Shown in pieces: positions 8,126-16,135 of a stretch of 64,000 nt of DNA. This stretch comes from Streptomyces sp. Y2F8-2 (GTDB taxonomy: Bacteria > Actinomycetota > Actinomycetes > Streptomycetales > Streptomycetaceae). Under the pieces are notes generated by a model. It was not told where the DNA came from. It searched no databases and worked only from the letters and a program-made list of their open reading frames with translations. Both the position numbers and the translations under genes were made by a program. Within the stretch, counting starts at the first letter, position 1. The number at the start of each line of letters is the position of its first letter. The stretch is from assembly GCF_014905555.1 (NCBI RefSeq), contig NZ_BNGS01000011.1, positions 62,001 to 126,000 on the forward strand. Direction: 5' to 3'.

Positions 8126-9289
8126 ATGGCATACCTCGACCACGCCGCGACCACCCCGATGCTCCCCGAGGCGGCACAGGCCCTGACCGCGCACCTCGGC
8201 ATCACGGGCAACGCCTCCTCGCTGCACGCATCGGGCCGCCGCGCCAGGCGAACCGTCGAAGAGGCCCGCGAAACCCTCGCAGAGGCCCTCGGCGCCCGCC
8301 CCAGTGAGGTGGTCTTCACCTCCGGCGGCACCGAGGCCGACAACCTCGCCGTGAAGGGCCTGTTCTGGGCCCGCCGCGCCGCCGACCCGGCCCGCACCCG
8401 GGTCCTCGCGAGCCCCGTGGAACACCACGCCGTCCTGGACGCCGTCCACTGGCTCGGCGAACACGAGGGTGCCACCGTCGAATACCTGCCGGTCGACTCC
8501 TACGGCCGCGTCCACCCCGAGGCCCTGCGCGAGGCCATCGCCCGCGACCCCGACGACGTCGCCCTCGCCACCGTGATGTGGGCCAACAACGAGATCGGCA
8601 CGGTCATGCCGGTCCGCGAACTGGCCGAGACCGCAGCCGAGTTCGGCGTCCCGCTGCACGCGGACGCCGTCCAGGCCTTCGGCCAGGTCCCCGTCGACTT
8701 CGAGGCCTCGGGCCTCGCCGCGATGACGGTCTCCGGCCACAAGATCGGCGGCCCGTACGGCATCGGCGCGCTGGTCCTCGGCCGCCAGTACAGCCCCGTC
8801 CCGGTGCTGCACGGCGGCGGCCAGGAACGCCATGTGCGCTCCGGCACCCTGGACGTGCCCGCCATCGCGTCCTTCGCGGTCGCCGGACGGCTCGCCGCCG
8901 AGCAACGCGAGTGGTTCGCCCGCGAGATCGGCGCCCTGCGCGACGACCTGGTCGAGGAGGTCCGCAAGGCGGTCCCGGACGCGATCCTGGGCGGCGACCC
9001 GGTGGACCGGCTCCCGGCCAACGCCCACTTCACGTTCCCCGGCTGCGAGGGCGACTCCCTGCTCCTGCTGCTGGACGCCCAGGGCATCGAGTGCTCCACG
9101 GGCTCCGCCTGCACGGCGGGGGTGGCCCAGCCGAGCCATGTCCTGCTCGCCACCGGCACCGACCCGGACCTCGCCCGCGGCACCCTGCGCTTCTCCCTGG
9201 GCCACACGTCCACGGAGGCGGACGTGGAGGCGGTCGCGAAGGCGATCGGCCCCGTGGTGGAGCGCGCGCGCACGGCGGGGCTGACCTGA
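8126..9289 (+). CDS. Cysteine desulfurase (IscS/NifS family)
   Basis: PLP enzyme that removes sulfur from L-cysteine to give alanine and an enzyme persulfide. The PLP lysine is in SGHK (Lys206), and the persulfide cysteine is in CSTGSACTAG (Cys329 by alignment with IscS; Cys323 is also present). The length of 387 residues is normal for class I enzymes. MnmA, the sulfur-accepting tRNA thiolase, is 0.8 kb downstream, so the main role is probably sulfur supply for tRNA 2-thiouridine. A TAGAAT box lies 12 bases before the ATG at 8126, suggesting a leaderless transcript. Confidence 0.95.
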   Translation: MAYLDHAATTPMLPEAAQALTAHLGITGNASSLHASGRRARRTVEEARETLAEALGARPSEVVFTSGGTEADNLAVKGLFWARRAADPARTRVLASPVEHHAVLDAVHWLGEHEGATVEYLPVDSYGRVHPEALREAIARDPDDVALATVMWANNEIGTVMPVRELAETAAEFGVPLHADAVQAFGQVPVDFEASGLAAMTVSGHKIGGPYGIGALVLGRQYSPVPVLHGGGQERHVRSGTLDVPAIASFAVAGRLAAEQREWFAREIGALRDDLVEEVRKAVPDAILGGDPVDRLPANAHFTFPGCEGDSLLLLLDAQGIECSTGSACTAGVAQPSHVLLATGTDPDLARGTLRFSLGHTSTEADVEAVAKAIGPVVERARTAGLT

Positions 9290-9295
9290 CACCGG

Positions 9296-9331
9296 CCTCC
9301 GAGCCCTACCGGGCCTCCGAGCCCTACCGGG
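9296..9331. repeat. 18-bp perfect tandem duplication
   Basis: Two adjacent identical copies of CCTCCGAGCCCTACCGGG lie at the junction of two convergent genes. The second copy contains the amidase stop codon. Confidence 0.9.
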
Positions 9332-9980
9332 CCCGCGCCGCCCGCTCCCGCCGTACGAGCCGCATGTACCGCTCCCAGTCCCAGTGCGGTCCCGGGTCCG
9401 TGTGGTCCGTCCCCGGCACCTGGGCGTGCCCGATGATGTGCTCCCGGTCGACGGGTATCCCGTACCGCCCGCAGACCGCAGCCGTGAGCCGCGCCGACGC
9501 CGCGTACATCGCGTCGGTGAAGGACGACGCCCGCTCCACGAACCCCTCGTGCTCTATGCCGACGCTGCGCTCGTTGTACTCCCGGTTGCCCGCGTGGAAC
9601 GCCACGTCCAGCTCGCGGATCATCTGCGTGACCCCTCCGTCCCGGCGCACGATGTAGTGGGCCGCCGCACCGTGCCCGGGGTCCTGGAACACCTTCACCG
9701 CGCTGCTGTAGCCGCCCTGGGTGACATGGACGACCACACGGTCTATGTCGTAGTCGTCCGGCCGGTCCGCGCGCCGCAGGTTCGCCGGCGACGCGGCCAG
9801 CCATCGAGCACCGGGGAAGTCGACCGCGCCCTCCACCCGCGGCTTCTCGACGCCGGGCAGCCGCCACCACACATGTGCCAGCTCCTGCCGCGCCAGCACG
9901 GCCGTGCCCACGGCGGCCGCCGCACCGCCGAGGATCAGCGCGCGCCGCCCGAGCCGCCGGTCGCCGTCCCTGTCCGCCAT
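9324..9980 (-). CDS. Exported N-acetylmuramoyl-L-alanine amidase (amidase_2/PGRP fold)
   Basis: Predicted zinc amidase cutting the bond between N-acetylmuramic acid and the stem peptide. Zinc-ligand motifs are visible: VVVHVT, then HAGNREYNERSVGIEHEG, and HIIGHAQVPGTDHTDPG near the C-terminus. The N-terminus has a twin-arginine-like signal, GRRALILGG followed by an Ala-rich hydrophobic stretch, so Tat export is likely. Several starts are possible: a 12-base duplication gives two successive GGGGATCACATG units. The ATG at 9980 is used; 9992 adds four residues. It is convergent with the cysteine desulfurase gene. Confidence 0.85.
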   Translation of the reverse strand: MADRDGDRRLGRRALILGGAAAAVGTAVLARQELAHVWWRLPGVEKPRVEGAVDFPGARWLAASPANLRRADRPDDYDIDRVVVHVTQGGYSSAVKVFQDPGHGAAAHYIVRRDGGVTQMIRELDVAFHAGNREYNERSVGIEHEGFVERASSFTDAMYAASARLTAAVCGRYGIPVDREHIIGHAQVPGTDHTDPGPHWDWERYMRLVRRERAARAR

Positions 9981-10001
9981 GTGATCCCCCATGTGATCCC
10001 C
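9978..10001. repeat. 12-bp duplication carrying a doubled ribosome site and start
   Basis: CATGTGATCCCC occurs twice in tandem. On the minus strand each copy reads GGGGATCACATG, a ribosome-binding sequence plus an in-frame ATG, so the amidase has two equivalent start sites 12 bases apart. Confidence 0.85.
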
Positions 10002-10064
10002 GCTGTGACCGTCAACGGATACTCGCCGACAGCGGTTCCCACGGCCCCGTACCCTTGAAGGGCT

Positions 10065-11189
10065 ATGACTGACACCCCGCAGCGCCCCCTCCGCGTCCTC
10101 GCCGCCATGTCCGGCGGGGTCGACTCCGCCGTCGCCGCCGCCCGCGCCGCCGAGGCCGGCCACGACGTGACCGGCGTCCACCTCGCGCTGTCCGCGAACC
10201 CGCAGTCGTTCCGCACGGGTGCGCGCGGCTGTTGCACCATCGAGGACTCGCGCGACGCCCGCCGCGCCGCGGACGTCATCGGCATCCCGTTCTACGTCTG
10301 GGACCTCGCCGACAGGTTCCGCGAGGACGTGGTCGAGGACTTCGTCGCCGAGTACGAGGCCGGACGCACCCCGAACCCCTGCCTGCGCTGCAACGAGAAG
10401 ATCAAGTTCGCGGCGCTGCTCGACAAGGCGCTGGCGCTGGGCTTCGACGCGGTCTGCACCGGCCACTACGCGAAGATCGTGACCCTGCCCGACGGCACCC
10501 GCGAGCTCCACCGGGCCTCCGACATGGCGAAGGACCAGTCGTACGTGCTCGGCGTGCTCGACGACAAGCAGCTCGCGCACGCCATGTTCCCGCTCGGCGA
10601 CACGGTCACCACCAAGGACGAGATCCGCGCGGAGGCCGAGCGGCGCGGCCTCGCGGTCGCCAAGAAGCCCGACTCGCACGACATCTGCTTCATCGCCGAC
10701 GGCGACACCCAGGGCTTCCTCGCCCGCCGGCTCGGCAAGGCCGAGGGCGACATCGTCGACGAGTCCGGCGCCAGGCTGGGCACGCACGACGGCGCGTACG
10801 GCTTCACGATCGGCCAGCGCAAGGGTCTCAGGATCGGCACCCCGGCCCCGGACGGCAAGCCGCGCTACGTCCTGGACATCTCCCCGGTGACGAACACGGT
10901 CACCGTCGGCCCGGCGTCCGCCCTGGACGTCTCCGCCCTGACGGCGATCAAGCCCCGCTGGTGCGGGACGGCCCCCGCCGGTCCCGGCACGTACACGGCC
11001 CAGCTCCGCGCGCACGGCGGCGAGACGGAGGTGACCGCAGAACTGGTCGACGGCGAACTGCGGGTCCGCTTCGCCGAGCCGGTCCGCGGGGTGGCCCCCG
11101 GCCAGGCCATCGTCCTGTACGACGGCACGCGCGTGGTGGGCTCGGCGACGATCGCGTCGACCCGGCGGGCGACGGCCGCCTCTCTCTGA
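10065..11189 (+). CDS. mnmA: tRNA-specific 2-thiouridylase MnmA
   Basis: Adds sulfur to U34 of tRNAs for Lys, Glu and Gln using ATP and a persulfide. The PP-loop is SGGVDS at about residues 16-21. The two catalytic cysteines are in NPCLRCNEKIKF (about residue 106) and HDICFI (about residue 207). The 374-residue length and the C-terminal beta-barrel are normal. AAGGG precedes the ATG closely and a TACCCT box lies only 9 bases upstream. The cysteine desulfurase upstream is the probable sulfur donor. This is the last core gene before the defence island. Confidence 0.97.
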   Translation: MTDTPQRPLRVLAAMSGGVDSAVAAARAAEAGHDVTGVHLALSANPQSFRTGARGCCTIEDSRDARRAADVIGIPFYVWDLADRFREDVVEDFVAEYEAGRTPNPCLRCNEKIKFAALLDKALALGFDAVCTGHYAKIVTLPDGTRELHRASDMAKDQSYVLGVLDDKQLAHAMFPLGDTVTTKDEIRAEAERRGLAVAKKPDSHDICFIADGDTQGFLARRLGKAEGDIVDESGARLGTHDGAYGFTIGQRKGLRIGTPAPDGKPRYVLDISPVTNTVTVGPASALDVSALTAIKPRWCGTAPAGPGTYTAQLRAHGGETEVTAELVDGELRVRFAEPVRGVAPGQAIVLYDGTRVVGSATIASTRRATAASL

Positions 11190-11270
11190 TTTGGCCGCAC
11201 CGTAGCAATCCTTCCGTCAGCATGCGCTGACGTCCTCTGGCCACACCTCGCCGCTCGTCATAAGCTTGCT

Positions 11271-11287
11271 GTACGGGTTACCCGTAC
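11271..11287. promoter_or_regulatory. Perfect 17-bp palindrome upstream of the RloA gene
   Basis: GTACGGGT-T-ACCCGTAC is a perfect inverted repeat lying 61 bases before the ATPase gene start. Its size and position fit a dimeric repressor site controlling the defence pair. No dedicated regulator gene is adjacent. Confidence 0.55.
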
Positions 11288-11348
11288 GAAATGGCGCCAA
11301 GCAACAGATCAACCGGACGCTCTCCCACCGGTAAGGAGGCCACCCGCT

Positions 11349-12629
11349 GTGCTGCTCAGCTTTCGCGTGGCCAACCACCGGTCGATCAGAGACGAGATGG
11401 AGTTGTCGCTGGCGGCCTCGGAGCTGGACGGCCGCTTCGCCCGGGACACCGGCGTCCGCTCACGCGGCAAGGAGCTGAAGACCTTGCCCGTGGTCGGAAT
11501 CTTCGGCGCCAACGCCTCCGGCAAGTCGAACGTGCTCCTGGCGATGCACTTCATGCGCAGGGCCGTCCGCGAGTCCTTCGCCGAATGGGGCAAGGATCCC
11601 GGCGTGCCCCGTGAGCCCTTCACACTGGATCCCCGTGCACGCCAGGACACCAGCCTGTTCGAGGCCGATCTGCTGCTGCCGACGGGAGGCGAGCGGATCC
11701 GTTACACCTACGGCTTCGAACTGTCGGACGAGCGTGTGGAAGCCGAGTGGCTGCACGCCTATCCCAGTGGGCGCCGCCAGGTGTGGTTCGACCGCGAGGC
11801 GGACCGACCTGCTGAGGACGGCGGCGAGATCAGGTTTCCGAGCCGCGGATTGCGCGGGGCCAAAGAGGCCTATGTGAGCCTCACCCGGCCGAACTCCCTC
11901 TTCCTGACGGTGGCCGCCGCCATGAACCACCCGCAGCTGTCGGCGATCCACCGCTGGTTCCAGGACAACCTGTGGCTCGTCGCCGGCGGTGAGGACGTGG
12001 AGGAACGGACCCACTGGACCAGGGAACTGATCGGCGGAGCGGACTCCGACCTCAGGGATCGCTTCGCCACCTGGCTACGGGCAGCGGACCTCGGTATCGC
12101 GGACCTCACGGTCGACCCCGAGACCGGCGACCCGGTGTTTCTTCACCAGGCCGCCGACGGAGGAAGCAAGCCCCTCGACTTCTGGACCGAGGAGTCGCTC
12201 GGCACGCACGCCTGGTTCGCCTTCCTGGGCCCCTTGCTGCATGTCCTGGACAGGGGCGGCACACTCCTGGTCGACGAACTGGACTCCAGTCTGCACCCGC
12301 TCTTGGCCGCCGAGGTCATCCGTATCCTCCAGGACCCCGAGGTCAATCCGCGCTCGGCCCAGCTCGTCTTCACCACACACGACGCGACTCTGCTCGGCCC
12401 CACGGTCGCCGAGCGGCCCCTGGACCGCGACCAGGTGTGGATCACACTCAAGAACCGTACCGGGGAGACCGAGCTGTACCCGCTCACGGCCGCCCGCAAG
12501 GTCCGCAACGACGAAAACCTCGTCCGCCGCTACCTCCAGGGAAGCTACGGGGGCGTGCCCCGTCTGACCAGCGGAGAGGTCGCCCGGCAGCTCGCCCTGC
12601 TCGAAGAGGGGCTGAAGGCCACGGCGTGA
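11349..12629 (+). CDS. RloA/AbiLi-like AAA ATPase of a two-gene defence system
   Basis: A 426-residue ABC/SMC-type AAA ATPase. N-terminal FRVANHRSI is typical of this group; Walker A is FGANASGKS at about residues 51-59; Walker B is LLVDELDSSLHP at about 305-316; and a switch histidine lies in FTTHDATLL. The closest named families are RloA from Campylobacter type I restriction loci and AbiLi of lactococcal abortive infection. These ATPases work with a TOPRIM partner encoded next, overlapping by GTGA. AAGGAGG is 9 bases before the GTG start. Anti-phage activity is inferred from partner and location. Confidence 0.85.
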   Translation: MLLSFRVANHRSIRDEMELSLAASELDGRFARDTGVRSRGKELKTLPVVGIFGANASGKSNVLLAMHFMRRAVRESFAEWGKDPGVPREPFTLDPRARQDTSLFEADLLLPTGGERIRYTYGFELSDERVEAEWLHAYPSGRRQVWFDREADRPAEDGGEIRFPSRGLRGAKEAYVSLTRPNSLFLTVAAAMNHPQLSAIHRWFQDNLWLVAGGEDVEERTHWTRELIGGADSDLRDRFATWLRAADLGIADLTVDPETGDPVFLHQAADGGSKPLDFWTEESLGTHAWFAFLGPLLHVLDRGGTLLVDELDSSLHPLLAAEVIRILQDPEVNPRSAQLVFTTHDATLLGPTVAERPLDRDQVWITLKNRTGETELYPLTAARKVRNDENLVRRYLQGSYGGVPRLTSGEVARQLALLEEGLKATA

Positions 12630-13417
12630 GCAGAAGACGACAGCGGCAGGCGGGCGGAGCGGTCCGTCGCTCCCTGGCCTCCTATCGGGACCTCTCTCAG
12701 CGTGTGGTGTACGTGGCCACGGAGGGGGCCAGGACAGAGCAGGACTACGTCAAGCTCCTCAACGATGTCTACGCCAGGGACAACGGCTTCTTCCTGCGGT
12801 TCTGCCCGCATCCCGACCGCAACGGCCTGCGACCGAAGGAGGTCGTCGAGACGGTCGTCGAGGCGGCGCTTGGTACCGGCGCCGAGATGTGGGCGCTCTT
12901 CGACCGCGACTCAGGCGACAAGACCGCACAGGAGATCCGGGACGCGATGCGGCTCGCTGCTCGGCACGGAGTGCAGGTGGCCCTGTCCCACCCGTCCTTC
13001 GAACTGTGGCTCCTGCTCCACTTCCAGCAGCACACCAGCCCCGAGAACGGCCGAAACGCCGTCGTCATCGACAAGCTGCGCAGACATCCCGACGCCGACG
13101 GGTACGCCGACTACGACACCCAGTCGGGCGACCGGGGCAAGAGCCTCGGGGGCCGACGCGGCCAAGCCCTGCTCCGCCGGGAGGGCACCGCGATCCGAAA
13201 CGCGCGTGCACTGGTCCGGCAGTGCCCGCACCCGCACGGCGGCTGCTCGGCCCGCGGCCTCACGGTGGAACCCATCCCCGAGCCGAATGAGCCGTACGAC
13301 GCATGGACCAGGCGTACTGGGCACGCACCCGGCTGCGATCCGGCCGAGCGCGATCCTTCGTCCGATGTGTGGCGCCTGCTGGTCAGCCTCGGCATCGGAG
13401 CGGACGAAAGCCGGTAA
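12626..13417 (+). CDS. RloB/AbiLii-like TOPRIM nuclease
   Basis: A 263-residue RloB-family protein. The TOPRIM-like core is visible: the acidic residue in YVATEGARTEQDYVKLL (about residues 22-38) and the D-x-D pair in WALFDRDSGDK, followed by HPSFELWLLLHF, which is strongly conserved in RloB proteins. TOPRIM partners in AbiL, PARIS and OLD-type systems are nucleases released or activated by the ATPase, so effector is the likely role. The GTG start overlaps the RloA stop by 4 bases, indicating translational coupling. A longer frame from 12437 is an artefact inside rloA. Confidence 0.85.
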   Translation: MSRRRQRQAGGAVRRSLASYRDLSQRVVYVATEGARTEQDYVKLLNDVYARDNGFFLRFCPHPDRNGLRPKEVVETVVEAALGTGAEMWALFDRDSGDKTAQEIRDAMRLAARHGVQVALSHPSFELWLLLHFQQHTSPENGRNAVVIDKLRRHPDADGYADYDTQSGDRGKSLGGRRGQALLRREGTAIRNARALVRQCPHPHGGCSARGLTVEPIPEPNEPYDAWTRRTGHAPGCDPAERDPSSDVWRLLVSLGIGADESR

Positions 13418-13519
13418 TCGAAGAGCACCGGGACGAACGGTTTCCGCCGACCCCGCCACTCCGACTAGGCTGCCTGGGTTCACCACCGTGACTGCTCACG
13501 TACGAAGGACTGGCTCACC

Positions 13520-16135
13520 TTGGCCCGTATCACCCTGCCCCAGCTGGAGCGGCATCTCTTCTCCGCCGCCGACATCCTGCGCGGCCGGATGGACGCCTCG
13601 GAGTACCGGGACTTCATCTTCGGGATGCTCTTCCTGAAGCGGGCCTCCGACGAGTTCGAGCCGGAGTGGAAGCGGGTCTACGCGCAGACCCTAGACCGGG
13701 AGAAGGACGAGCGAAAGGCCCTGGCACGGGCGAACGACCCGGACAAATACCCCCGCGTCTTCTACGTTCCGCCGAGGGCTCGCTGGTGGAAGGGCCCGCA
13801 CATCGACCCCGCGACCCCCGGCAGCCCCGCACCGGGCATCTCCGCCCTCACCGAGCGAGTGGGCGAGGCCCTCGACCAGGCGCTCGCGGCGATCCAGGAG
13901 AGCAACGACAAGCTCGGCGGCATCGCCAGCCACATCAGCTTCAATGAGGTCGTCGGCACCAGGCCCCGCTTCACCGACAAAGAACTGCGCACCCTCATCC
14001 GGCACTTCAGCCTCTACCGGCTGCGCAACGAGGACTTCGAGTTCCCCGACATGCTGGGCGCGGCCTACGAGTACCTGCTGGCCCGGTTCGCGGACAGTGC
14101 CGGCCAGCGCGGCGGCGAGTTCTACACGCCCCGCGAGGTCGTGCGCATGATGGTCCGCCTCGTCGACCCCAAGCCGGGCGACAGCGTCTACGACCCCTGC
14201 GCGGGCTCCGGCGGCATGCTGATCGCCGCGCACGAGTACGTGGAGGAGAGCGGCGGCGGGCCGGACGACCTGTCGGTCAACGGCCAGGACAAGAGCGGCC
14301 CCTCCTGGGCCATGGCCAGCATGAACATGGTGCTGCACGGCATCCGTGAGTTCGACCTCCAGCACGGCGACACCCTCACCGAGCCCCTGCACCTCACCGG
14401 TGGCCGCCTGGACACCTTCACCAAGGTCCTGTCGAACCCGCCGTTCTCCCTGAACTACGACGCCGAACTGGTGAACAAGGCCGACGAGGACCACGGCCGC
14501 CGCATGCGCTGGGGATACGCCCCTGAGAGCGGCAAGAAGGCCGACCTGATGTTCGTACAGCACATGATCGCGGTGCTGGAGGAGAACCGGGAGGCCGTGG
14601 CCGCCACGGTCATGCCGCACGGTGTCCTCTTCCGGGGCGGTAAGGAACGCGATATCCGCGTCGGGCTTCTGGAGGCCGACTGCGTCGAGGCCGTGATCGG
14701 CCTCGGCCCCAACCTCTTCTACGGCACCGGCATCCCCGGCTGCATCCTGGTCCTGCGCAGACCGGGCCGAAAGGCACCCAAGCGGGCCGGAAAGGTCCTC
14801 TTCATCAACGCCGACCGGGAGTTCCGGGCGGCCCGCAACCAGAACGAGCTGGGCGAGGAACACGCCGAGAAGATCGTCACGGTCTACCGCGAGTGGCGCG
14901 AGGAACCAGGCTACTCCGCCGTCGTGGACGTCGACGCCCTGCTCGCCGCCGACGCCAACCTCAACATCCGCCGCTGGGTGGACAACTCCCCACCGCCCGA
15001 CCCCCAGGACGTATGGGCCCACCTGTACGGCGGTGTCCCGGTCGTGGAGGTCGAGGCGAAGGCGAAGGCGTTCGGCGCGTACGGGGTGGACATCACTGAC
15101 CTCTTCGCCCCGAGGGACGACGACCCGGCGTACGTCGACTTCTTGCCCGAGGGCCCCGAGGCGACGGCGGCTCGTATCCCGGACGTGGCGGCGCCGAAGG
15201 AGGCGGAGGTCCGCCGGACCTTCGAGGAGTGGTGGGGGCGGCAGGAGCCTCACTTCACGGCTCTCGTCGGCCACAACGCCCTTCTGCCGCTGCGCGCCCG
15301 TCTGGTCGAGGGCTTCACCGAGGCTGTCCGGGGCGTCGGTGTCCTGGACCGCTACGAGGCGGCGGGCATCGTCGCCGACTGGTGGATGGCCGTGCGGTAC
15401 GACCTCAAGGCCCTGGCGGCCGGCGGGTACGACCGGGTCCTCGACGGCTGGATCGACTCCGTGGAGAACATGGTCGACCCGGTCCTGCCGGACGAGGACG
15501 AGAACGACGACGCGGGCAACGGCGGTACCGGCCGCCGAAAGAGCCGTAAGTCGTCGGTCACGACGGCGGACCGGCGCCGGGCGCTGGACCAGCCGGTCGT
15601 ACGGGCGCTGATTCCGGAGTTCCTGGAGGAGGTGGCGCGCGCGGACGCGGAGCTTGCACGGGCGGAGGCGGCGCTGAAGGAGTCGCAGGCAGAGCTGGCT
15701 GCGGCGCAGGTGTCGGCGGGCGCTGCCGGAGACGAGGAGGAACCCGATGGGGATGCGGTCGAAGGCGGAGAGCCCGCCGACCCGGCCGAGATCGATCGCC
15801 TGGAGAAGAAGATCGCCCGCCTACGCAAGGAGCGTACGGCGGCCTCCCGCCGACGTTCGGACCTCGACGACCGTTTTCTGAATGACCTGAAGGCTGCGGC
15901 GGACCTGGCCAAGGCGGAGGAGAACGGCGCCCGCTGGGTGGCCCTGGAAGTCTTCGGCGCCGGGCTGTCGGACCGCCTGGACGCGGCGGTGGCGGCGGGG
16001 CGGCGTGAGCTGGTTGCGGCGTTCCGGTCGTGGGCGGCGAAGTACGAGGTCTCGCTGGAGGATCTTGAGGGCGAGAGCGAGGCGGCGGCGGGTGAGCTGG
16101 GGCGGTGGCTTAAGGAGCTTGGGTATGCGGGGTGA
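13520..16135 (+). CDS. hsdM: Type I restriction-modification methyltransferase HsdM, long form
   Basis: N6-adenine methyltransferase subunit of a type I restriction-modification complex. An HsdM_N domain (about 1-140) is followed by the catalytic domain: GGEFYTPREV near 197-206, SAM motif I DPCAGSGGML near 224-233, and motif IV NPPF at 306-309. Usual HsdM proteins have about 500 residues; this one has 871. The extra 350 residues include a helical part, an acidic Asp/Glu-Asn linker and two coiled coils (about 703-731 and 756-783). The start is a TTG with GAAGGA 11 bases upstream; hsdS follows with an 11-base overlap. Confidence 0.93.
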   Translation: MARITLPQLERHLFSAADILRGRMDASEYRDFIFGMLFLKRASDEFEPEWKRVYAQTLDREKDERKALARANDPDKYPRVFYVPPRARWWKGPHIDPATPGSPAPGISALTERVGEALDQALAAIQESNDKLGGIASHISFNEVVGTRPRFTDKELRTLIRHFSLYRLRNEDFEFPDMLGAAYEYLLARFADSAGQRGGEFYTPREVVRMMVRLVDPKPGDSVYDPCAGSGGMLIAAHEYVEESGGGPDDLSVNGQDKSGPSWAMASMNMVLHGIREFDLQHGDTLTEPLHLTGGRLDTFTKVLSNPPFSLNYDAELVNKADEDHGRRMRWGYAPESGKKADLMFVQHMIAVLEENREAVAATVMPHGVLFRGGKERDIRVGLLEADCVEAVIGLGPNLFYGTGIPGCILVLRRPGRKAPKRAGKVLFINADREFRAARNQNELGEEHAEKIVTVYREWREEPGYSAVVDVDALLAADANLNIRRWVDNSPPPDPQDVWAHLYGGVPVVEVEAKAKAFGAYGVDITDLFAPRDDDPAYVDFLPEGPEATAARIPDVAAPKEAEVRRTFEEWWGRQEPHFTALVGHNALLPLRARLVEGFTEAVRGVGVLDRYEAAGIVADWWMAVRYDLKALAAGGYDRVLDGWIDSVENMVDPVLPDEDENDDAGNGGTGRRKSRKSSVTTADRRRALDQPVVRALIPEFLEEVARADAELARAEAALKESQAELAAAQVSAGAAGDEEEPDGDAVEGGEPADPAEIDRLEKKIARLRKERTAASRRRSDLDDRFLNDLKAAADLAKAEENGARWVALEVFGAGLSDRLDAAVAAGRRELVAAFRSWAAKYEVSLEDLEGESEAAAGELGRWLKELGYAG

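Noticed and set aside
9324..11015. 563-residue version of the amidase running back through mnmA
   Set aside because: Everything before about 9992 is antisense to mnmA and unlike protein; the signal peptide and domain begin at 9980-9992.
12437..12625. Longer RloB start inside the ATPase gene
   Set aside because: The extra residues are Arg/Pro-rich shadow sequence; the GTG overlapping the ATPase stop begins the conserved protein.
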